The notes beneath the pieces are model-generated. The model ran no database searches. It saw only the letters and a list, made by a program, of their open reading frames with translations, and was not told the DNA's origin. The position numbers were made by a program, and so were the translations under genes. Below are positions 1-13,192 of a stretch of DNA of 64,000 nucleotides, piece by piece. The stretch covers positions 4,670,001-4,734,000 of the forward strand of contig CM033352.1 of NCBI GenBank assembly GCA_019395295.1, in the 5' to 3' direction. The number at the start of each line of letters is the position of its first letter. The first letter of the stretch is position 1. This stretch comes from Osmanthus fragrans (taxonomy: Eukaryota; Streptophyta; Magnoliopsida; Lamiales; Oleaceae).

Positions 1-1423
1 GTTAAAGGTGCGTGCGGGGTGGTGTTGGATTTGCTTGAACCTGCAACCTAAAATTGCAATAATTGCGCAACCTGTTGAGATTTGGATATATAAATATATT
101 CAGAAGAACAGAAAAAGATAAATCAATTCACTAGCAAGATAGAGAAAGAGAGAGTGGAAAAAAGTATTCAACGAAGAATGAATGAATGAATCACAACACG
201 ACAGAGTCGGAATATGTTCAGACTTTCCGTCTTGAGAGAAAATAATCCCTACCCCACCAACCCACTACTTCCCTACAATTCTCTCTCATATGTAAGTATT
301 AATGAGAATGTATTTATGAAAGAATTGATGAATACTTGCCATTTTTCTTGTTACAAAAAGGCTGAATGGAGGAGGTTATTTATTCCTTTTTTTGTCTGTG
401 GATTCTTGTGGAATAAAGTTAATTATATAGAAAATGAGAAAATTATTTGTTAATAGATGATTTAAGTCTAATTTAATCACAACTCAATATTTCCCCATTA
501 TTAATTGCCAAGTAGGATGAAATACTTATTTTACATATTAAGATGAAAAGAAATCCGTCGCTTCAGATTTTCGTATGGATAAAAGGGTAGATGTGAAGCA
601 TGATCCATGAATAATCTAATATTAAGATTAAGTCCTTGTTTGGTGTAGTTAAAAATCAATTTTTGATAAAAATAAATAAAATACGTACTTAAAAAGTATG
701 ATTGAAATTAATCGTCAATTTTAACTTAAATTTATTCGAATAGGATTAAAACGTGACCGACAATGGGGAGAAGGAAAAATTAAAATGAACCAAAAATGAC
801 AGATACTGCCAGTCATGTGCAGTGCATACCCTACTGGACCACTTTGGAGTGGTGGGGCTTCCCAGCATAACTTAATATTTTGAAATTTCGTTGTGCAGAA
901 AAAATTGAGTCTAGTAGTGGATTTTGTTGAGTCAGAAAGTGACACTTTTCGTATTAATTCTTAAATAAAACTATGCAATATACACCATGCTAATGAAGAT
1001 CAAAAAACTTGAGCGAATTGCTCCAGAGCAGTCACACAAGTATTATGGAATTTGGAACATTAAAAACCAGAATTGCAAGGCCTTCTTGTACAACTTTTTA
1101 GACTGGAAGAAATCTAGAAGGTTGTTTTATTACAAACACATAGAATACAATCAACACAAAGTTGTAATTGTTTTGAAGCAATACAGGATACAATCAACAC
1201 AGTCGTAATTGTTTTGAAGCAATTATTGAGAAACATGTAACGCCTTATTTATATTTTTATAATGAAATGTGCCATTCTCTAGGTACAGACATTTATCTTC
1301 CACGCTCATATGGGTAACACACCTTCATATACTGGTAATTGCTGGACGAACGAGGCAATAGTATGTACAGGAGCTTCCAAGTTCTGATATAATTAAAACT
1401 TTTAAAGTGCAGGTAGGCATGAA
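1..1423. other. Spacer and 3' flank of GRDP
   Basis: No gene could be supported here. The stretch is AT-rich and has only short random ORFs. The part nearest 1423 should hold the 3' UTR of the minus-strand GRDP gene. Within it an imperfect direct repeat of about 43 bp (starting at 1145 and 1188, shared core CAATCAACACA...GTAATTGTTTTGAAGC) is seen. A single Tourist-like end (CCTTGTTTGG) lies near 634 without a matching partner. Confidence 0.6.
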
Positions 1424-4400
1424 TTAGGCGACTAGGATCTCATTTGCTTGGTTGGTAGCTTGCTTTTGCTGTCCATTAATAAAGCCATCACCAGCACCAG
1501 TTACATTTGCTAACTTATTGCCACAACCACCACCACAGCCACCACATCCACCATTGGCTAACCTATTGCCACAACCACTGCCACAGCCACCGCCACATCC
1601 GCCGCAACCTCCACATTTTGCCATGTTTCCACACCCACCACCACATCCGCCCCCACATCCAGCACCACATCCTCCAGAAGCCTCATTCCTCATGGCATTT
1701 CCACAACCACTGCCACATCCTCCACTACCACAACCCCCACTCTTTATTGGTGTCACTGAGTTCATTTTGGCAACCTCTATGTCTAACTCTTCCTTTTTCC
1801 CAGAGGTAAGGTTCATTTTGTTGCCTTCTGCAGGGAACCTAACAACCTCTTCGGTCAACTCTTCTTTCTTCATTGTCTTGCCACTTATTGTTAAACTATT
1901 GTATCCCTCCTTCCTCGAAATATTACCAAGCATAAAAGCGAGTAAAGAGCCAGGAAGAAGGAACCACTCTTCTTTGACCTAACATCCCAAAAAAACAACT
2001 CAGTGATGTGGGCCAAAATGCTTTATTATATCATCAGTTCATTTATTAAAAGGAAATTACCTTGAGAGTACCATATTTCAAGTCAATTAATGCCACTGCC
2101 CTGCCATATGGGTCTTCTGCCGAGAATTCTACTGCTGTCATCAGGTTACGTTCAAGTTCGTCTTCACTCTTGTGTTTCTTGCAGTGCTTTGATTCATAAT
2201 CCAGCCTTCCACCAAGGAAAAGTCTCACCTGTAAGAGAGAGAGAGATACAAAAGTCATGGCTATACAACAAAACAATAAAAGTTATAAGTTTTGTATTAT
2301 TGACAGAATTCGTTATATATTCTTTTCACTCTTCATTCCCAATTAGTCCGCTGAATTGGTGGTTACGTATGAAAAAGTGATTTAGGAATTAATAGTTGCA
2401 TAAATGCAGCAAGAAGAGACCAATTACTTGATCTGTAAGGCAGCTGATTTAGATGCTGTGAGATTTTTTTTTTTTTTTTTTAGGGGGCTGGTCATGACAA
2501 ATACAGCGCACCCTACTCCTTTAATTGTTACTGTGATAAAGTTAACAGACTGAGGCAATGAAATGTTTTCAGGACAACATCACGTTAGAACCAATAGAAA
2601 AGAACATTAAGATATTAGGTACATGTCTGTTGATATAGGTATTAAACTAAATGGAGCATAGATATTGTAATAAACGGCCACGATAGGATGCATATCCAAA
2701 AGAGAAAATGTCGAGAAAACTCATTTCTTTTTCCAAATCTGGATATCCAGTTGCTAGTCTTGGACCAAAGTATCCTCCATTAGCCACAAAGTTAGAAATC
2801 ATTGCAACCTCAGAATACAAGAAAAAATAGACGCTTTTTGATGGAAGAATAAAATCTAAATTAATCAAATGTGCACAATCAGCTTCCATGGGATAATAAG
2901 GTGTAACACTTACAGTCCGAGGACCGGTTAGCTCCAAGAAGTGGCCATCATCATTGTCGGTACATTGAAGCTGAAGGGACCATGGAGAGTTTATTAATGA
3001 CCATTGTTTCTCCACAAACTCAGCAAGAGTATTTGTTTCACCAGATTTTGTGATGCTAACCACCTCCCTTCTAATATTGTTTTTCTTGCTCTTAGACTTC
3101 TTGGAATGCCTGCAACAAAACCACAAAACCTAACTCCTAAGCATAATTCAAGTTTTGACAAGATGAAAGAAAAATATTCTTGGATTAAAATCCATTACAG
3201 TTGCACATCTTTAACAAAAATGAATTACAAACAATTCAGTCTGCGAAGATTCACGTTCCAGATTGTTTTAGGATTTTACAAGTACAAAAGCACCAGTCAG
3301 CCTGCTCATCCACAATCTTCAGTCAAATCGAGTTGTTTTTTGTTTTTTTTTCCAGCAGTAATTGCATTCTATGGTGCAAAAGAACATTACATGTGCATGC
3401 CCACATACCCACTTATATTATATCCATAAAAACCAATTGTATGCATTCATAATTACAAGTGCCTGCCAGTGAATAATATCAGAGGTAAATTAAATTTACT
3501 TCTATTCTTTGGAAGCAAGTGGAAAAGCATAGATAAATTAGATATAGATCCATCCAGGACCTGCAACATGTTAAACATGTCATTCTGCAATAAAACTTGT
3601 TCATTCAAAAAGCCAATATTCATGTTACTAAAAAATTGCAATTATAATGGGTTGTGATTTTCGGAGAAAAGCTGTATAATGTACACATACATCTGCACAC
3701 ATGCCAAAGTCCTCAAAGGAATCACAATTTCTGGTAGAAGGGAAGTGGAAATTTAATTACCTAATCTGCAGGTTGATGATCTCATTTCCACCCTCATCAA
3801 TGACACGTGTCAAACTCTTAGCAAATTGAACTCTTACAGAAAGTGGAAAAAGGCAAGAACTTTTTGAGAATGGTTGAGAGCGAATCATACGAAGTACATA
3901 TGGTGCTGGGGTCGGTACAGTAACTGAGATGGCAACTCGTAAGCAGATTGGCTTGGATTCTGAGATGTTAGAAAAAGGCACCACCTCCAACCATTTCTCC
4001 ACTGTAAGATTAGAGTCTGGTGATTGGAAATCTTCCAGAGATATTGACGTTGAGCCCATAGTCTTGGATGGCTTTGATACCAGTAAACTGGATGTTGAAC
4101 AGGACATAAGTTCAAAGAGCAGTTTCCCAGTAGGTTCACACTGAAAACAAGCCACCTGTTTCTCCCCAGATTCAGACAAAATTGTAAGGCTTCTCTTTGC
4201 ATTGAAGATTGCATCAGGCTGTGTCTTACTGAAGGAGACCAAGAGACTTCCCTTGTGTTCCACTGGCAGATTCCTCACACTTACAAACTCCAACATGACC
4301 TGGAAAGTTTCACAAACATATTGATATTACTTACGCCAGGAAATAATTGAACAACATTGTCCATTGCCACACACATTCTCTTAAAAAGTCAAACAGGAAG

Positions 4401-7338
4401 GAGGAATCACACTGTAGAATTAAACCTGTTCCTTTTACAGGCCAAAAGGTAGTGGAACTACGGATATTTTCATTTGAAAGACAATTGAAATTATGCCTGA
4501 AACATCTTTCAACAAAATATTTCACATGGATGCATGAATAGAAGGTGCATAAAACTAGCATTATTGATTTCAAATCATATATTAAAGCAAACTTAGTTCT
4601 TTAACAAGTACTACACACTCTATAGGTCGAAAAAACTGATAAAGCTCAAATATGTCAAGAAAAATCAAACCCCAACGTCCAAACAAATGCAATGGATTCA
4701 GTTTAGCACATTAATTTGATCATAACTGCCTTAGTTGAATTTTTGACCCAGTAAATTTCAATTCAACACTAAAGAACCTGTACAAGAAATGGATGTTTGT
4801 TGAGAAGCTAAAGTAAGATAAAAGTGAAGAAAGAGCTTGTAGGTCAATTTCTGTTCACTAACATTCTAACAGGGTGAAAGGCTAGAGCCTTCTTAGATTA
4901 TCATACACGATACAGGCTAAATGGCATTTGGCTTAGTAGAAATGGCAATTAGTTTGTAATAAATTTAAGGTAAATTTGTATGTATATCACATGCAGTTTG
5001 GACTTGTAAATTCAATTCATCATGGCCTTATTCCAACTATTCAAAATGGCTATGTTGAATCCAACATTCCATCCTTCTTGCTTGGGTCAGTTCCAATATA
5101 ATTCTGGGTTGGCAGATGGGGGCAAAAGATAGCCTAAAGGGGCAAGTAAACGGAAAGGACACCATGAATCATGGTTGCGTATAACTGCATGCACAAGTTA
5201 CCAAAGTATAAGGCTAGAAATCAGTTTGTTAGTTTCTTCATTTTGTTAAGAATTGTCCCAGATATCCTTCCCGTTCTCTGTTGTAACATTTTAACAATCA
5301 AAATGCTTCAATTTACTTCAATACAAATAAAAACATCCATATTTGTGTGTCCGTGCTTTGTGTTTGCATATTAAAAAAAATTATGAAAGAGAACATTGTA
5401 GGAATTTTACATAAGGTCCTTAAGAACTACCTCCAACACTTTCATATCACGAAGATTCTGATTCTCATAGGAAGCAGCCACCTTCCTAGCATCAATGTCA
5501 GTGGGGTAAGGAGTCATCCTAACAGGTGAAGGGGCGTTGCCCCTGTACATTCCTCCTGCTCTCCAATATCTTGAACCATACATCTCCTCCCATTGTTTGG
5601 TAGTCCCAGAAAATCCAGTATCCAGCTTCTGCCCTTTACTTCTGTCTGAATCAGTGTCATCGTGTTCTAAAACCTTTCCCATTATTTCTATGAGGTCTTT
5701 GCAATAAGAAGCTGGATGCAACTGGTGAGTGTGCCAGATGAGGTCAATGTCATAAGTTGGAACAGAGAAGCTCTTTATAAATCTCTCCTTATTTCTTCTA
5801 ATTATATGCAAAAATCCTTTGTACCTAGCCACAGCTCCTTCAAGATAGTGATCGTTCTTCATATGGGGCCTGGACACCTGTAGTATATTAAATCTAGTTT
5901 AGTTACTGATGATATATATAGGATCCTAGTTTAAAAAGGGATGAAAAAAGGATGTGATATTGACACTGTGTGAATTCAGGCCAACCTTTGCAGATGTAAA
6001 AATTGAACTTAGAACAAGTAGATGTGAAATCTGAGCTCATAAAAGGAACTAAGCAAGTATGACGGTTAGGTTACCTGGTAAAAGAATGGGCTTTGCCTTT
6101 TAACAGCCAAGACCAGATCATATTTGGTGAATTTTTTAGGTCCTAATTTTCCAGACTTATTATCTTGAAGAATGTGGGTCAAATCCATCTCATATTGATA
6201 TGGCTCTTCAGGGTACAACTCCTTCCAAATTTCTTCAGTTTTCTTTTCCGAAATTCCTCTTACAGAAGAAACGACACAGTGATTATCAAGTATTCTTCCA
6301 TAGAATTCCTCACAGTCAGATTTGTATCTAACCTGAAAGATGAGTTCACAATTGACATTCCAGTTGATAAAATAAGAAAATAATGATGAAATGATGGTCA
6401 GCTAGACCGTATAGAAACTTACCGGATTGAGCCTGTGACAATGCCAGACCCATTCGCAATCAAGAGGGACAACTAAAGGTCCTTCGAAGAAAGGGGATTC
6501 AGAATGTTTTTCCAGCATGGGAAGCCAACAAGCATTGTACCTGAAAAGTGATTAGCAAGTTCTTATACTAAATAGTCAGAGCCAAAGCACGAAGATGATA
6601 TACTAAAAGGTCATCCAGTATCCATACTAACTATCCTAATCAGCTGACTTACCAAATACCTCAAACAGACACGTGCAAATATTTAGTTTTTTAATTAAAA
6701 AAAGGGCCTTGTTATTGTATAAACAACCTTCCTTTCTGTTCAGTTCATTTTAAGGTCCAACCTAAAACACATGGTTATATTCAATCAGCAGCGATTATTT
6801 AAGCAAAAAGATTGACCTCATTCCCACTTCTACAAAAACCTAGAGTTGAAAAACATGTTAATTTGAAGCATTCCAGTGATGACACAAAAAGCAAACTGGG
6901 TAAAATTGTAAATGATGCTACAGAGCAAGGCATCCATAGCTCTACATAAGCTGTGAAAAGAATTGAAGTCACGACTTTTGCATCAAGAATAATTTACATT
7001 AAAATTGCGAAATATTATTAAGTAGTAATCCCCCGCATCAAAAAACCGTAAACCATCCTTAAACCAAATTTTAAAAAAAAAAATCAGCATTTAAAATAAA
7101 ATTTATGCAACGTATTCTCCATTAAACATCAACATATAATAATTTATTATATATAGCAATTCTGAGGAACAGATGCTTACCGATAAATGGCCCTATCTAG
7201 AGCAGGGCCTTCATAGAGCCAACGATTCTTATCAACTGCCGCGAGAAACTCAAGCTGACTTTTCGCTGCAGCAACAAGTTCCACGTTTATCACAATGCTC
7301 TGCGCTGCTTTCCATTCCAATTCCTGCTCCCTTTCCAT
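1424..7338 (-). CDS. GRDP: Glycine-rich domain-containing protein (DUF1399/GRDP family), 8 exons
   Basis: Coding exons, in gene order on the minus strand: 7338-7181, 6540-6423, 6332-6075, 5877-5431, 4299-3761, 3109-2914, 2228-2061, 1978-1424. All junctions have GT/AG and the phases add up to 2439 nt, 812 aa. The start MEREQELEWKAAQ matches the family. The DUF1399 region holds two conserved motifs, WHCHRLNP (about residues 85-92) and WHTHQLHP (226-233). A middle C2-like stretch begins VMLEFVSVRNLPVEHKG. The C-terminus (about 709-790) is built of GGCG/GCGGGCG repeats, then a non-repetitive tail. Arabidopsis GRDP1 and GRDP2 have this domain order and are linked to stress, ABA and auxin responses; the biochemical role is unknown. 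The +strand Pro/His ORFs at 1452-1982 are shadows of the Gly/Cys tail. Exon 6 ends at a GTAAGT donor at 2913; reading through would give an unrelated tail. Confidence 0.93.
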
Positions 7339-8607
7339 TCTTGTGTCCCTACCTACAAAACATCAGCTCTTAGTAAAACGAGAATTTGAAAGAAAAAACG
7401 ATCAGAAAATTTCAACAACAGCCACGATTCATATTCAAGCACGAACTCACCAAAAATAACTGATATATGGACAATAAATTTTAGATCACACAAATTGCAA
7501 TAATCATGTAATTAGAGGAAAAAATCACCAGAAATCAATGTAATCGCTTAGTTGCACAAATCCGTTGACGTTTATTTGCTTTGTAATGTAAAGAATGTTT
7601 GGTATTTATATTATCCTTCAAACTCAAATTCGGGTACGACTCTCCTCGAGAAAGGTACAAGTTGCTCTTTGAGGGACGGAATTGCCCTTGAAAAAAAAAA
7701 AAAGAATTTGTTTCTCATTATTCATCTATAAAAATATAAAATATAATCGTTATCCATCATATTCAGCCATCATTTTTGACTTTAAATCTCTTATGCTGGA
7801 CTCATAACTACTATATTTTTTATTCTCATTCTATAAAAAATGAGAATCAAACGGAGCCATAAATTACCTTTTTGACATGCACGTGAATCTCACATTAATA
7901 AAAAAATCCAAAAAAAAATGTGAGGCTCCCATTGTGAGCGTCGATCAATCATTATGTCAAAAAAATTCTAACAGTAATAGCATGATTGGGGGAAAAAAAA
8001 GTCTCATGTGGCAATGGTGGTTGATATGGGTATTGATGAACCATTGACCATCGTGTTTTTATTTTTTCATTTTTAAATATAATTAAAAGAAGTAAATTGC
8101 CAATAAATGGAAATAGAAGAGAATAAAGCTCATTTGTCAGGTTAATATTTGACACGTTGGTTGATATATACTCATATACGGTGAGATACGCGTGAAATCG
8201 TTTGAATAAAAAATGTCAAAAAAGCGCACCCACTCCTCTCCCATTGTGAGTGTCCGTCAAGAAGTGTGTCAAATTCTCCTTAGCAACATAGCTTGGTCCA
8301 ATAATAGAAGTACTAATTAGTTAATTTATATTTCAACATTTTATTTTCTACACATATTTAAATGAATGGTTACTAAAATATATAGTTTAATTTTAAGGTA
8401 TTCTTTTATTTCGACTAATTTCAATACATTTACATTCCTTCACTGTATCTAATTTTTTAAATATTTATTTAATTTATAAATAATTTTCCTTCATTGAAAC
8501 AAAAACTTATTTTAATTTAAAATATTTAACTAGTAAAGGACTACTAGTTATTCATTGCATGTTTGGCTATGCTTAGATTTATGGCTTATTAGATTTTCAT
8601 TAATTTA

Positions 8608-8805
8608 ATTTATGATTTGCTACATAATTATCCTCAATCACACATTCACACAATGAAATATTCTATACATTCTCTCAAAACTTTTTTTTCTACTTTTTAA
8701 CCACACATTTATGATTTGCTACATAATTATCCTCAATCACACATTCACACAATGAAATATTCTATACATTCTCTCAAAACTTTTTTTTCTACTTTTTAAC
8801 CACAT
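8608..8805. repeat. 99-bp tandem duplication
   Basis: The block 8608-8706 is repeated head to tail at 8707-8805 with almost no differences up to the final bases (CCACACATTT versus CCACATATTT). The near identity points to a recent duplication. No coding potential. Confidence 0.9.
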
Positions 8806-9688
8806 ATTTTTAAAAAAATATTATATTTTTTATTTTTAAAAGCCTTTTGTTTAATTATAGTTTCAAGTTTTTCCTTTGAAAATTATATAACGACTAATTG
8901 TAGAAATTATTAAATAAATATAATATTTTATAATTTTAGATGTTTGATATGTGTTATTTTAATTATTAAATAATTTTTAGAGTGTTTAAAAATTTAAAAT
9001 AATATGAAAAATAAAAAAACACTTTTTTATTTAATGCCTAGGCTCGTAAAATTGAAAGATTGATTTTCACATCTAGTCATGTTTTATAGAATACTTCTTC
9101 CAATGATTATGATTAGAAAATATAAAATTTATAACTCTAATTCTTTCAAAAAAAAAAATTATGTACTTATTTTTAATTACATATTCACACAATAAAATAT
9201 TTTATACATAAATTTAAAATTCTTCTTATTTTTTTAGTCCCAGGATTAACCTTTCGCCCTTTCGGCATTTGCAGAAGTACAAAACTTGCTGAAATTTTGT
9301 TTTGTAGTAGAAATCAAATTGTACGTTGTACTGCCACACCATGTGTGTGCAGTACAAGTGAACTAATTGTTGAAATTTTGTATAGTTTGCCAATTTTCAT
9401 CCAATTATTTGAGTGAAGTTGTTTAGTTGGTGAATGAGAAATTAAGTTAAATTTAATTGTTTAAATATATAAATTATTGAAAAATTATGTAAAATATTAT
9501 GAAATATTCTAGAATCGTTTGGCTCAAAAGGTATGTATTTCCATATGAAATATCATAACTTTTGAAATAAATTTTTTTTTTTTTTTTTTTTTTTTTCAAT
9601 AAGTGTATCTCTTCACGTACAGAGATAAATTTAAAGAATCGTGTCTTTTCATTAAGTTATGCCCCCAACAACTATACATAGACCTATG

Positions 9689-9861
9689 GAGTAATGATAT
9701 TTAGTCTCACTGAGATTACAACCCCAATCTAGGTGGCGTTAAAGTATCATTAAATGATAGGTGTAATTAAATAAATCATTTATGTTCACTTTCATTCAAC
9801 CTATTATTTAGTGCCACTTAAATTCGGATTGTAACCTCAGTGGAGCTACATAGTATTACTC
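9689..9861. mobile_element. Short inverted-repeat element with 10-bp target duplication (MULE-like MITE)
   Basis: Imperfect terminal inverted repeats of about 45 bp (left GAGTAATGATATTTAG..., right end reads CTACATAGTATTACTC) are bounded by direct repeats TAGACCTATG at 9679-9688 and 9862-9871. A 9-11 bp target duplication is typical of Mutator-like elements. There is no coding capacity, so the element is non-autonomous. Confidence 0.8.
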
Positions 9862-10492
9862 TAGACCTATGTGTTTGAATTTTCATTCATTCAATTCATC
9901 CTTGAATATCACATTAATGTATATTTACTTCAAAATAATGTTGAACATTTATTTGGACTCGATTTTCATATAAAGAAGGTTTGAAATATAAGTAGGTTCG
10001 TTGGTCTACATAATTTGGAGTGTTTCTATTATGCAACGCAATCGTTGTGTCTTAGAAGACAAATGTCAAAAAATCGTTAAAATCTATGCGGGACCTTACC
10101 TTCTTAAGAAGAAAGAATCGAACTTTTGCCTCGACTAAATTCATTTTCATACAATTCTCATTTCTACATTAAAAATTTGATTTCGATGAGTCGAAAATTC
10201 AATTTTATGTACATTATTTTCCCATTACTAATCATCTTGGACATTCATACAAGCAACCACCTCAGCCGTTCAACGTGAGTACACAAAATAAACATGAATC
10301 TATATTTGTTTGTTTCACATAATAGTTGTCCCTAAAAATCATGCAGAAAAGTCTCAAGAAAGTTGAGTCATTCATACTACTTGCAAGTGCATAGTGGGAC
10401 TTCTATACTTTGAGGAGAATGGACATCCAAAGAGGCCATGCCAAAATTAGGTGCAGTACTATTTAGTCATAAGCATTAGCTTGAGTCCTGTT

Positions 10493-10658
10493 TGGCCCCA
10501 ATTTTTAAATTTTTTTTTTTTTTAAAAACTCATTTACATTTACAATTATACATTTCACGAGACTCACAATTTCTATTTACTTTTCAACTATACATTTCAT
10601 CAATTTTTATTAAAATATACTAAAATACGAATTTTAGCCAAACCAAATAGGGACCGAG
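10493..10658. mobile_element. Tourist-like MITE (degraded)
   Basis: The left end GAGTCCTGTTTGGCC and right end CCAAATAGGGACCGAG are imperfect inverted repeats of the GxxCCTGTTTGG type that recurs through this window. A clean 3-bp target duplication could not be set, so the exact borders are uncertain. Confidence 0.5.
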
Positions 10659-11429
10659 TAATAATTAAATCTTCAATCATGAAGTTTGACATGAAGTTTT
10701 ACACTGTGCCACATAGCGACATAACATTGGACAATTTTTAAAAAAAACATAGTTTTCCGCCCATTTCATTTTTGAATACAATTGAAAACAATGGAGTGTC
10801 AAACTCCATGTTAAAGAAACAATGTACACAAAGCATAATTCTTAAATCTTTCAGTTAAAGAATACTAAACTCGTGCATGTTTGTTACAACGTCTTTGTCT
10901 AAGTAAAACTAATAATATAGTTGCTCTGGTATAAGTGCCAAATTGCAAAATTTGGGAAAGTGACATGACATCTACTTCTTTGCCTCTCGCATTCGTATGT
11001 TCACCATCTTGACACCCTCCCAAACCCGAAGAAGATCCACTTCCAGTCAGCTTCAAGCTACGCTTTCATCATTCATTCTAGTCCTTTCATCATTAGAGCC
11101 TCAACTATCACTAATTTTAATAATGGTACCATCGATCATTACTAATTATTATTATTATTTTTTTTAGAATTTTTCTCTTTTAGTAAACCATACAAGTTGC
11201 AAGAAACTTCATTGTTCACAAAATAAAATAAAAAAAGAAAGAAAAAAAGAAAAAAGAAAATTGCAAGAAAGTTAATATCCCCAAAAATTTTAAACAAATT
11301 ATTGAGAAGTAATTAGTAGAGACTATTAGAATCTCCTAAAATTTATTACACAAAAAATGGACACAAGTAATCAATTCAATATTATCTGGAAATTGCAACC
11401 ACAACTCTATACTTATTAAGATTGGGCCA

Positions 11430-11575
11430 TAGACTCGACCAACTTATGTCTAATTAGTCATAAACAACGACTTATGACTAATTAGTCATAAACAGCGTAC
11501 AATATTATATTATTTGCCCAGGGATAAGTCATAAGTAGTTGTTTATGACTAATTAAACTGTGCCGGTCGAGTCTA
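11430..11575. mobile_element. Fold-back element, about 50-bp arms
   Basis: The left arm starts TAGACTCGACC and continues through TAATTAGTCATAAACAAC. The right arm is its reverse complement and ends GGTCGAGTCTA, with a spacer of about 50 bp. The DNA could fold into one long hairpin. No target duplication is evident. A MITE or other palindromic insertion are both possible. Confidence 0.6.
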
Positions 11576-11993
11576 AGGGTATTGAGGGTGAGTTTCTTGA
11601 GAGGCTAGCACGAGTTGGCTTGCAAGCTTGTTATATTGAGTCCAACTCAGCTCACCCACCAAGGGACAAGCTCGTGAGGTCAGTCAAGCCACACTTTAAT
11701 TGAGAGAGCTTGTTTGTCCTCATTTAACATCCCTACGTCTACGTGCCTCGTTTTCAAGTGTTTTTGGGTGATATAAATAATATTAATCTATTATAGCTCC
11801 AATGAATGATTTAAGAAAAAAAAAAAAAAAAAGAAGCCCCTATGAACAATTCTTTGTTCAAAATTTCAAATATATGTGTGTGTATATATATATATATTTC
11901 GAATTAAATAGGAAAAAGTCCTTCCCTTCCTACACGTAGGTAATACAATTATGAAAGTTAACGCGGCATACGCTTGAGAATTAAGAAACATCA

Positions 11994-12209
11994 ATGTATT
12001 CAAAAGAAAACATGTGGGATGATGTTGATCATCTATGGCGTTCACTCCATCTTTCACACGATGAAGACGGTTTACCGATAATGGACAACATATCAACGAG
12101 GCAAAGTATGGGTTTTTGGAAACATTCTAACGAGGAAATCATACAACCAGGAAGCACTTTAACAGACAATGAAATCTCTATGGTATCCGAGTGGCAATCT
12201 CAATTTTAA
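11994..12209 (+). other. Unrecognised 71-codon ORF
   Basis: An ATG-initiated ORF of 71 aa starts MYSKENMWDDVDHLWRSL and is acidic and Trp-containing. No family was recognised, and no TATA box or splice partner exon was found. It is the only ORF in the 7.4-13.1 kb spacer whose composition looks protein-like. It may be chance, a pseudogene scrap or a small protein. Confidence 0.15.
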
Positions 12210-13192
12210 ATTCTTGGAAGGGGGCCTTTTTTTTAAGTGAAATTCTTGGTCTGCTCCGATTGTTTGAACATATCAATCTTGATTTTCTATGATTTAAAAA
12301 TATACTTTTGAACTGATTAGTGTAGATATTACTTTGTCAACCAATTTTGTACATATAACATAACCCTTAGCCAATAGAATCAGAAATTGCAGTTTACATT
12401 TTTGCCCTATTGACCGAGTAAAAGCCCTAAATGTCAGAAGAATAATTCTTCTCAAATAGGATCACGTAAGAACATGCACCATGCCAATAGGGAGGGAGAT
12501 GTGTTCCTCTGGAAAAACAAGACGTATGTGGCCCTGTTTATGTAGCACGTTGATGCTAGAAATATCTCTATCTTTCTAATATGTACTCATTGCAGTCCCC
12601 CCAATAAATTGCACCAATTTTAAGCTTATTCAATTGTTTTCCAACTCAGCCTCGTTTGTTTTACATGTACAAAAATATATGATAGCAACTCATTTTATGA
12701 TGCATCTCTTATATTTTTTTTGTCGATAGTCAATATTGTCATACAATTTCTTGTCATTATGGGTGAAACTAAACTACTTTCACCCAATAGACAAGGAGTT
12801 TCTCCTCATTTTCTATTACTCATCATGATATTTATTGGAAAATAATATATGTTAAGATTTCGATTACCAAAAAGTGGTGAAACGGCCAACATAACTCAAA
12901 CACTTTAAGTAAAAATATAATATGTTATTTTAGCGAAACGATTGAAATGAATTAAAGAGTAAAAATAAGTTCTATTATTGTTTCTTTTATTTGTAGAGTG
13001 AAGATGCAATCGCACTCTTCTTCGACTAACTAACTTTCTTATATAAATTGTGCTTGTGATACGAAGTCTTTGTGTTTCTTTTGTAATTGATTGGTAGTCC
13101 AAGGTCCTCTACGTGCTGCCTTAATGGAGGGACAAATATCCTCAAATCATTCGCAGGCTAGTCACGTTCCCTTGGATTTGCGCATAGAATCA

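Larger units (their letters stand above)
7339..13187. other. AT-rich spacer with small transposon remnants
   Basis: About 5.8 kb with no convincing gene. The first 300 bp should carry the GRDP promoter and a possible 5' UTR intron (an acceptor-like TTTTGTAG lies just upstream of the ATG). The rest holds the small elements listed separately, poly-T runs (for example 9571-9596) and a (TA) run at 11880-11898. A lone MITE end (CAAACGGAGCC) sits near 7850. No rRNA or tRNA was seen. Confidence 0.6.

Noticed and set aside
1452..1982. Plus-strand 176-aa Pro-rich and 100-aa His-rich ORFs
   Set aside because: They are antisense shadows of the Gly/Cys codons of the GRDP tail; the minus strand has splice sites and family matches.
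7820..7856. MITE end (CAAACGGAGCC)
   Set aside because: No inverted partner or target duplication was found nearby.
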